A stretch of 12,470 nt of DNA. It comes from Gammaproteobacteria bacterium (lineage in GTDB: Bacteria; Pseudomonadota; Gammaproteobacteria; QNFN01). Under the pieces are notes generated by a model. The model did not search any database. It was not told where the DNA came from and saw only the letters and a list, made by a program, of their open reading frames with translations. Below are positions 7,481-12,470 of this stretch, piece by piece. Location of the stretch: the NCBI GenBank assembly GCA_003645555.1, contig QNFN01000022.1, positions 1 through 12,470 of the forward strand, given 5' to 3'. The position numbers and the translations under genes are program-made. Position 1 is the stretch's first letter, and each line of letters opens with the position of its first letter.

Positions 7481-7639
7481 GGAACCTCTGGTCAAATCAT
7501 GAACTCGTATCTGGTGCCCAGAATGCCCAGCTTTTTCGTTGCCAAGCTTCGCAATAGCCAGCTATTACGTGCACTCTGCGCCTCAAATCTGAATATTCTG
7601 AAGCACAATCTACTTCGTCCAGACTTAATCAGAGGTTCC
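7481..7639. mobile_element. 159-bp foldback MITE, copy 2, with CTAA target duplication
   Basis: This copy has the same length and orientation as copy 1 at 4976-5134. Its termini are GGAACCTCTGGTCAA on the left and, as complement, GGAACCTCTGATTAA on the right. CTAA borders it on both sides (7477-7480 and 7640-7643). The different target duplication shows that it inserted independently of copy 1. The central palindrome is imperfect here (CGCAATAGC, CAG, then CTATTACG). It sits 5 bp past the stop codon of the DUF1223 gene and upstream of the glcB promoter region, so it could both end the DUF1223 message and insulate glcB. Confidence 0.88.
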
Positions 7640-7644
7640 CTAAA

Positions 7645-8412
7645 TCAGAAGGCATCCGTGGGCAGCCACCCACCCACGGCCTGCAGTGGTTCGAGGCCTC
7701 CCCGTGGCGTAACCCAGGCGGCCACGGCGTAGCGTCCGGAAGCAGGCACGGAGCGTCGCCACTCGGTCCGAGTTTGATAGCCATCACCGGCCCGCGCCAA
7801 TGACCGGCGCTGGTAGTCGAGGACCACAAAATCATGCTGCAGGGTACGACCAGCATTCTCGCCTGAGCGCACCTCGCTGGCCAGATCGAAACCGAGCAGG
7901 ACCAGGTGCAGATCGACCTTCCCGCCGATCTCCGCGCCGGCATCGAAACGGACCGCGGCCTTCCCGCCGTCGAGTTCGAGCGCCAGCACCCCGACAGCAG
8001 ACCGGCCACCGGACTCGGGCTCGCGGCCCTGGAACCAGCCACGCCACTCGTGGCCATCAATAACGAAACCCGGCGTATAGACCGTACCAATGCGACCGTC
8101 GTCAGCGTAGGCCCGTTGGCGCTGGCCATGCTCGGCCGTAGCGAAACGATCGGGCCAGCCAATGTAATCCCAATAGTCGACATGGAAAGCGACCGGCACC
8201 ATCTCACGCCACAGCCGCGGGTCGTCACGCAGACCGCTGAGCCAACGATCCGCCGGCGGGCAGCTGCTGCACCCCTCCGAGGTATAGAGCTCAACCAACA
8301 TCGTCCGCTCGACTGGACTGGTGAGCGTGACCGGTGCGGCCTGTAGCGACGGCAGAGCGGCGGCAAGCAGCAGCCCCAGGACCGGCAGCCTACTGCGTAG
8401 TCTGAGGGGCAT
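7645..8412 (-). CDS. DUF1223 family secreted thioredoxin-like protein
   Basis: This is a 255-residue member of the DUF1223 family, which has a thioredoxin-like fold and no settled function. Residues 1-25 form a signal peptide (basic RLRSR, a hydrophobic Leu/Ala core, then LQA before the mature end), so a periplasmic location is expected. The family core is clear: VELYTSEGCSSCPPAD at about 40-55, with a CxxC pair at Cys48/Cys51; FHVDYWDYIGWPDRF; and TPGFVIDG. The CSSCPP motif suggests disulfide or metal chemistry, which is inference. The ATG lies 2 nt after the stop of the CoA-transferase gene, with GGAG about 10 nt upstream inside that gene's end, so translation is probably coupled. MITE copy 2 starts 5 bp past the stop. 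No functional link between the two paired genes is obvious. Confidence 0.9.
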   Translation of the reverse strand: MPLRLRSRLPVLGLLLAAALPSLQAAPVTLTSPVERTMLVELYTSEGCSSCPPADRWLSGLRDDPRLWREMVPVAFHVDYWDYIGWPDRFATAEHGQRQRAYADDGRIGTVYTPGFVIDGHEWRGWFQGREPESGGRSAVGVLALELDGGKAAVRFDAGAEIGGKVDLHLVLLGFDLASEVRSGENAGRTLQHDFVVLDYQRRSLARAGDGYQTRTEWRRSVPASGRYAVAAWVTPRGGLEPLQAVGGWLPTDAF

Positions 8413-8414
8413 GT

Positions 8415-9656
8415 TCAGATGACTCCATGTGCGGCGAGTTCATCGAGTCGGACCGCATCGAGTCCGAGCAGTTCCTCCAGCACCTCGCGGGTGTGCTCAC
8501 CGAGACGCGGTGGCGGTCGCTGGTAAGCGACCGGCGTGGCCGACAAGCGCAATGGACTGGCGACGGTCGGCACCGGGCCAACCCCGGGCTGTTCAAGCTC
8601 GACCCGCAGGCCACGTGCCTGCGCCTGCGGATCACTGAAGACCCGGTCGAGGGTATTGATCGGCCCACCGGGGATACCTGCCTGTTCCAGCGCCGCGAGC
8701 CAATCGTCCGTACTTCGCAGGCGCAGGTGCTCAGCCAGCGCCGGGACCAGTGCCTCGCGGTTGTGGACCCGTGCCGCGTTGGTCGCAAAACGGGCATCTT
8801 CTGCCCAGTCCGGCTCACCGACCAGATCACACAGACGCTGGAACTGGGTGTCGTTACCAACCGCAACGATCAGGTGGCCATCAGCACTGGCAAACGCCTG
8901 GTAAGGAACGATGTTCGGGTGAGCGTTGCCGAGACGCCCGGGCACCTCATCGGAGACCAGATAGTTCATGGCCTGATTGGCCATGCAGGCGACCTGGACG
9001 TCGAGCAGTGCCAGGTCGATGTACTGACCCTCGCCGGTACTCTCGCGATGGCGCAGCGCGGCGAGAACCGCAATGGCCGCATACAGGCCGGTGAGTACAT
9101 CGGCCAGGGCAACGCCGGCCTTCTGCGGCCCACCGCCGGGCAGGTCGTCGGCTTCGCCGGTAACCGACATCAGGCCACCCATCGCCTGGATCATGAAGTC
9201 GTAGCCGGGGCGATCGCGGTAGGGACCGTCCTGACCGAAGCCGGTGATGGAGCAGTAGACCAGCCCCGGGTGGCGAACCGATAACGTGGCGTAGTCGAGG
9301 CCGTAGCGGGCCAGGCCGCCAACCTTGAAATTCTCGATCAACACATCGCAGCATCCGGCAAGATCGTTCACCAGCACCTGCCCTTGCGCCTGGCCAATAT
9401 CGATCGCTACCGAGCGTTTGCCGCGATTTGCAGCCAGGAAGTAGGCCGACTGGTCCGTCGGTTTCCCCTCGCGATCGTGCAGGTAGGGTGGCCCCCAGTG
9501 ACGGGTATCGTCACCAGCCCCGGGCCGCTCGATCTTGATCACCTCGGCGCCGAGGTCGGCCAGGGTCTGGCCCGCCCACGGCCCGGCAAGAATCCGGGAA
9601 AGATCGAGAACACGAACACCCGCGAGTGCGCCGGCGGCAATCACAGCATCACCCAC
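8415..9656 (-). CDS. CaiB/BaiF (class III) CoA-transferase
   Basis: This is a class III CoA-transferase moving CoA between carboxylic acids through an aspartyl-CoA anhydride. The 413 residues match the family. The N-terminal LAGVRVLDLSRILAGPWAGQ and DLGAEVIKIERPGAGD blocks bind CoA. The catalytic Asp is Asp186 in GVALADVLTG, equivalent to Asp169 of formyl-CoA transferase. YCSITGFGQDGPYRDRPGYD (134-153) and IPGGPINTL are also family hallmarks. Sequence style is nearer the dicarboxylate and SUGCT-like (succinate/glutarate) members than oxalate-specific Frc, but the acyl group cannot be read from the sequence. The start is uncertain: the longest frame begins at a GTG at 9656 with no clear Shine-Dalgarno, and another GTG lies 12 nt further in. 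It is first in a tight two-gene unit with DUF1223 and is divergent from the PLP enzyme. Confidence 0.9.
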   Translation of the reverse strand: MGDAVIAAGALAGVRVLDLSRILAGPWAGQTLADLGAEVIKIERPGAGDDTRHWGPPYLHDREGKPTDQSAYFLAANRGKRSVAIDIGQAQGQVLVNDLAGCCDVLIENFKVGGLARYGLDYATLSVRHPGLVYCSITGFGQDGPYRDRPGYDFMIQAMGGLMSVTGEADDLPGGGPQKAGVALADVLTGLYAAIAVLAALRHRESTGEGQYIDLALLDVQVACMANQAMNYLVSDEVPGRLGNAHPNIVPYQAFASADGHLIVAVGNDTQFQRLCDLVGEPDWAEDARFATNAARVHNREALVPALAEHLRLRSTDDWLAALEQAGIPGGPINTLDRVFSDPQAQARGLRVELEQPGVGPVPTVASPLRLSATPVAYQRPPPRLGEHTREVLEELLGLDAVRLDELAAHGVI

Positions 9657-9721
9657 CGTGCGTTACGGTTGAATTCCGGTTCCGACATGCGCGGAGTCTA
9701 ACCCACGGTAATGGACGACGG

Positions 9722-9730
9722 TGCTATAGT
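9722..9730 (+). promoter_or_regulatory. Extended -10 promoter for the PLP-enzyme gene
   Basis: TGCTATAGT gives a TGn extension with a -10 hexamer one base from consensus. It lies 38 nt before the ATG at 9769, predicting a leader of about 32 nt. The -35 region (near CCCACG at 9702-9707) is poor. It is the best promoter candidate in the 112-nt divergent gap. Confidence 0.5.
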
Positions 9731-9768
9731 CGCCACCCCGCGCTTCACGATAAAAAAGTCATTGCCGC

Positions 9769-10914
9769 ATGCACCAGAACACCCTGTGCGTCCATGCCGG
9801 AACGCGGAATGATCGCGGAGAGGGGGTCAACAACCCGATCGAACCCTCCGCCCCCTTCGCCTACCTCGACGCCAAAGAACCGATCTACCCGCGTTACTTC
9901 AACACGCCCGGTCAAGACGCCCTGGTCGAGCGACTGTGTGCCCTTGAACATGCCGCGGACGGCCTGCTGTTCAGTTCGGGCATGGCGGCAATCAGCACGG
10001 CCTTGTTCAGCCTTCTGCAGCAGGGCGACCATGCCGTTTTGCAGCGCGACATCTATGGCGGCACCCAGCATCTGGTAACCAGCCAGTTCGAGCGCCTTGG
10101 CATCGCCTACGATCTGGTTCCGGCGACCAGCGAGGCCTTCGCCGCGGCAATTCGTCCCGAGACCCGCGTGCTCTACATCGAAACGCCGTCAAATCCGTTG
10201 CTACGCATCACCGACATTGCCGCTGCCGCAACGCTTGCACGCGAACACGGCCTGGTCAGCATCATCGATAACACCTTCGCCTCACCGATGAACCAGAATC
10301 CGATCGATCTCGGCATCGACCTGGTGGTCCACAGTGGCACCAAGTACCTCGGTGGTCACAGCGACCTCTGTTGCGGCGTGGCGCTCGGCAGCCATAAGTT
10401 GATCGAACGGCTGCTCGCCACCGCACGCACGCTGGGTGGCAGCGTCAATCCACTCACCTGCTACCTGTTGGAACGCAGTCTGAAGACCCTGGCGCTGCGT
10501 ATCGAGCGACAGAACAGCAACGCACAGCAATTGGCCGAGCGGTTGCGAAATCTGCCCGGCATCGCCTGCGTTCACTATCCAGGCCTGCCGGAGCACCCCG
10601 ACCACGATGTCGCACGCCGGCAGATGCGCGGCTTTGGCGGCATGATCGCTTTCGAACTTGCCGATGACGCACCCGACACCAGCCGTTTCCAACGCCACCT
10701 GCGACTGATCAAGCCGGCCATCAGTCTTGGCGGCGTCGACACGCTGATCTGCGCACCGGGGCTGACTTCACACCGCGACCTGACGCCAAAGGAACGTGCC
10801 GAGCAGGGTATCAGCGAGCGCCTGCTGCGCCTGTCGGTCGGTATCGAAGCGCCTGATGACCTGTTCTATGACCTGGAACAGGCCGTCAAGGAACCTCTAC
10901 CAGAGATTCTTTAA
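9769..10914 (+). CDS. Cys/Met-metabolism PLP-dependent enzyme (cystathionine gamma-lyase/synthase or methionine gamma-lyase type)
   Basis: This is a fold-type I pyridoxal-phosphate enzyme of the trans-sulfuration family, acting on cystathionine, homoserine esters, cysteine or methionine. The 381-residue length is normal. The PLP Schiff-base lysine is Lys192 in HSGTKYLGGHSD. Asp167 in IIDNTF contacts the pyridine nitrogen. SSGMAA (69-74) is the phosphate loop. Tyr96 in DIYGGT stacks on PLP. IETPSNPLL (137-145), GGVDTLICAPGLTSH (321-335) and RLSVGIE (354-360) are standard. The partner-subunit motif usually written Y-S-R-x-x-N-P-T is here YPRYFNTPGQ (40-49), a less usual form that may mark a subgroup. 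The start is supported by the family-like NTLCVHAG N-terminus, although no good ribosome site is visible. The last seven codons coincide with a short inverted repeat resembling the two MITE ends. Activity among family members cannot be settled here. Confidence 0.9.
   Translation: MHQNTLCVHAGTRNDRGEGVNNPIEPSAPFAYLDAKEPIYPRYFNTPGQDALVERLCALEHAADGLLFSSGMAAISTALFSLLQQGDHAVLQRDIYGGTQHLVTSQFERLGIAYDLVPATSEAFAAAIRPETRVLYIETPSNPLLRITDIAAAATLAREHGLVSIIDNTFASPMNQNPIDLGIDLVVHSGTKYLGGHSDLCCGVALGSHKLIERLLATARTLGGSVNPLTCYLLERSLKTLALRIERQNSNAQQLAERLRNLPGIACVHYPGLPEHPDHDVARRQMRGFGGMIAFELADDAPDTSRFQRHLRLIKPAISLGGVDTLICAPGLTSHRDLTPKERAEQGISERLLRLSVGIEAPDDLFYDLEQAVKEPLPEIL
10888..10914 (+). repeat. Short inverted repeat resembling fused MITE ends, at the gene's 3' end
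   Basis: AAGGAACCTCT (10888-10898) is identical to the first 11 bases across the left border of MITE copies 1 and 2. After a 3-nt gap, AGAGATTCTTTAA (10902-10914) resembles the right border (AGAGGCTCCTTAA in copy 1, two differences). The two arms pair with one mismatch. The sequence encodes the last residues and the stop codon of the PLP enzyme. It may be an internally deleted MITE or a chance match. Confidence 0.3.
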
Positions 10915-11038
10915 CGACTTGTTTCTGGTTGTGGATAAACCGCCGCGCTGGCACCCGGCGCCAATTTGTGGAACATATAGCCAACTGATCGGCAGCACGA
11001 CCATGCCATCGCTTCCGTTCCCGCACCAAGAGTGACCC

Positions 11039-11767
11039 ATGAACGACCCCAAACCCGCCACGCTTCCCCGCTTCCACCGCATCCTGCTGGCGGTCTTCTG
11101 CGCGCTGAATGCCGCACTGCTGTTCCTGTTCCTGATGCATCTTCCGTTCGGCTTCAAGCCGCTAAAGCTGGCGATTGTCGGCTGGTCACAGGCCTCACCA
11201 CGTATCGACATTGTCTTTGCGCTGGTCTTGGCCCTCGCCGTCGGCGGCTACCACGGACTGCGTCGGCTGCCGGCAAAATGGAAGATTCCATTCATCTACT
11301 TCCGTTATCGCTTCGCCCACCCGGGCCACGAGGCATTTTTCAGCCTCAAGGAACCACCATTTGACCGCAAGCCGCTGCTCTCCGCCTATCCCGAGGTGAA
11401 AGACTCCGCTTACCACCCCGAGGTGCAGTACCGCACCTGGTGCAAGCTGCGCGACATGCACCAGCAGGTGCCACTGGTGGCCGGATCGATCACCGGCTGG
11501 GAACTGCTCCGTGACCTTTACCTGGTTGCCCTCTCCTTCCTGCTCGCCTTCCTGCTCAGCTGGCCGCTGAACCAGACGGTCAACCCGGCGCTGGCCTTCT
11601 CCTACCTGTTCCTGTTCGGAGTGCAGACCCTGTTCCTGCTGTTCAGTGCCCGTGGCACCTGCCGGCGCCTGGTCTACAACGTCCTTGCGGTCGAGCTCGG
11701 GGTTGCCGGGGATACCGGCATCAAGAAGCAGAAAAAAGAGAAAAAGAAGAAGAAAAAACGCTTCTGA
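11039..11767 (+). CDS. Unrecognised four-helix membrane protein with poly-lysine tail
   Basis: I do not recognise the family. The 242-residue product has four likely membrane helices, at about 15-35, 56-72, 157-175 and 184-203, in two hairpins. Between them is a polar middle of roughly 80 residues containing many aromatic and charged positions (FIYFRYRFAHPGHEAFFSLKE is split here as FIYFRYRF, AHPGHEAFF and SLKE). The end is strongly basic: from about 229 it is nearly all lysine with one Gln and one Glu, then Arg-Phe and the stop. With two helix pairs, both termini should be cytosolic under the positive-inside rule, and the tail could bind acidic lipid, nucleic acid or a ribosome. The ATG at 11039 has only a weak AAGAGTG upstream. 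It lies 124 nt after the PLP enzyme on the same strand and ends at a hairpin shared with the convergent exonuclease. Codon use is like its neighbours, so a real gene is likely. Confidence 0.75.
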   Translation: MNDPKPATLPRFHRILLAVFCALNAALLFLFLMHLPFGFKPLKLAIVGWSQASPRIDIVFALVLALAVGGYHGLRRLPAKWKIPFIYFRYRFAHPGHEAFFSLKEPPFDRKPLLSAYPEVKDSAYHPEVQYRTWCKLRDMHQQVPLVAGSITGWELLRDLYLVALSFLLAFLLSWPLNQTVNPALAFSYLFLFGVQTLFLLFSARGTCRRLVYNVLAVELGVAGDTGIKKQKKEKKKKKKRF

Positions 11768-11776
11768 CCAGGATAT

Positions 11777-11803
11777 CCACGTCGCTCCGCGACGTGGGCT
11801 TTC
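11777..11803. terminator. Hairpin between convergent genes, probable shared terminator
   Basis: An 8-bp perfect stem, CCACGTCG (11777-11784) with CGACGTGG (11790-11797), has a CTCCG loop and starts 9 nt after the membrane-protein stop. A short GCTTTC follows on the plus strand. On the minus strand the exonuclease stop (11802-11804) immediately precedes it, so both genes may end here. The U-tracts are weak on both sides, so termination may be partial. Confidence 0.55.
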
Positions 11804-12470
11804 ACACCTTCGCCAGCAGTTCCTCGAGTCGCGGCGCCCCCAGATCAGTCGCCTGAGCCAGGAACAACTCAGCCGTCGCCAGGGCGTCGACCAACGCATT
11901 GTGTGCCCGGTAGCGTGGCATGCCGCGCCGGGCCCGGGCCCCGCCAAGGCGCAAATCGCCGCGTTGTGGTTGCAACCCGGCACGGCGCAAGGCGCCAACT
12001 TCCAGTGCCAGCGTGTCAATCACGGCTCCAACGAACGGGGCACCGTAGAGCCTGCGGCAAGAGCGTGACAGAAAGTGCACCTCGGTGGCTACGTGGTGCC
12101 CGACCAGAACACGCCCGGCCAGGGCCACCAGCAATTCTCCGATCACCTCTTCCGCCGGCAACCCCTCCGCAGAGAGATCGTGCGTGATGCCGTGAATGAC
12201 CACCGTCTTCGCCGGCAACACACCTTCCGGACGCACCAGACGATGGCATGCGGTCTCGAGACGGACGGTCTGCTGCGTAAGCTCCAGATAACCCGCACTG
12301 AGAATTTCATGGGCGTCAGGATCGGTGCCGGTAGTCTCGAAATCAAGCACCAGATAATCGACCTCGCGCCAATCGGTTGTCAGGTCGACTGTGGGAGCTT
12401 CGAGGTAGTCGCGCAGCGGACCCGGCGCCACCCGACGATGCCACCACCGCCGGCTCAGCTCCAACCGGGA
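11802..12470 (-). CDS. DEDD-family 3'-5' exonuclease (DNA polymerase III epsilon-like), 5' end at or beyond window edge
   Basis: This is a predicted metal-dependent 3'-5' exonuclease of the RNase T/DnaQ fold. From a TTG at 12464 there are 220 residues, but the frame stays open to the edge and that TTG has no visible ribosome site, so the true start may lie outside. Exo I is LDFETTGTDP, with Asp41 and Glu43. The Exo II position reads LVGHHVATEVHFL, where an acidic Glu128 stands in place of the usual Asp. Exo III is YRAHNALVDALATAEL, with His188 and Asp193. This pattern occurs in stand-alone epsilon-like proteins of Proteobacteria with an N-terminal RRWWxRR-type basic lead, as I recall them. 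It lacks the C-terminal polymerase-binding region of true DnaQ, so a repair or RNA-processing role is as likely as replication proofreading. It is convergent with the membrane-protein gene. Confidence 0.88.
   Translation of the reverse strand, partial: SRLELSRRWWHRRVAPGPLRDYLEAPTVDLTTDWREVDYLVLDFETTGTDPDAHEILSAGYLELTQQTVRLETACHRLVRPEGVLPAKTVVIHGITHDLSAEGLPAEEVIGELLVALAGRVLVGHHVATEVHFLSRSCRRLYGAPFVGAVIDTLALEVGALRRAGLQPQRGDLRLGGARARRGMPRYRAHNALVDALATAELFLAQATDLGAPRLEELLAKV

Noticed and set aside
8427..9284. Plus-strand open frame of 285 codons opposite the CoA-transferase
   Set aside because: Antisense shadow of a clear CaiB/BaiF gene with no motif of its own.
1..12470. CRISPR array, tRNA, rRNA, toxin-antitoxin or defence system
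   Set aside because: No regularly spaced repeats, tRNA-like cloverleaf sequences or recognisable defence proteins were seen.

Overview
The window is about 60% G+C and densely coded. It looks like the chromosome of a gammaproteobacterium, possibly a marine or salt-tolerant one. The support is a malate synthase G with the usual layout, an NhaA with E. coli-like residue numbering, a TRAP transporter, DUF1223 and CaiB/BaiF genes, and an RNase T/DNA-polymerase-III-epsilon-like exonuclease. This is judged from protein resemblance only; no rRNA or other marker is present.

Left part (1-2905, minus strand): a 2-hydroxyacid dehydrogenase (probable glyoxylate/hydroxypyruvate reductase) is followed by a Tat-exported TRAP solute-binding protein and the small TRAP permease, which runs off the left edge. 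The 319-nt gap between the binding protein and the permease holds three tandem stem-loops, including an 11-bp stem capped by a C(UUCG)G tetraloop. They probably set the binding protein to permease ratio. Nothing convincing is coded in 2906-3444.

Middle (3445-7643): nhaA is on the plus strand. It is followed by a short, frameshifted C-terminal relic that resembles an NhaD-type Na+/H+ antiporter, then a strong bidirectional terminator. Malate synthase G (glcB) lies convergently on the minus strand. glcB is flanked by two 159-bp copies of a mobile element. The copies are in direct orientation and about 90% identical, have matching inverted ends, and carry different 4-bp target duplications (TTAA and CTAA). 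The element is a near-complete foldback palindrome and is best read as a non-autonomous MITE. Each copy lies 3 to 5 bp past the stop codon of a minus-strand gene.

Right part (7645-12470): a CaiB/BaiF CoA-transferase and a DUF1223 thioredoxin-like secreted protein form a tight minus-strand pair. A divergent Cys/Met-metabolism PLP enzyme (plus strand) starts behind an extended -10 promoter. An unrecognised four-helix membrane protein with a lysine-rich tail follows, ending at a hairpin shared with a convergent 3'-5' exonuclease that reaches the right edge.

The metabolic theme is C2/C4 carboxylate use: glyoxylate reductase, malate synthase and a carboxylate-type TRAP importer. I found no defence island, CRISPR array, tRNA or rRNA. 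The least ordinary items are the MITE pair, the NhaD relic, a third possible MITE-end signature at the 3' end of the PLP-enzyme gene, and the hairpin array inside the TRAP operon.
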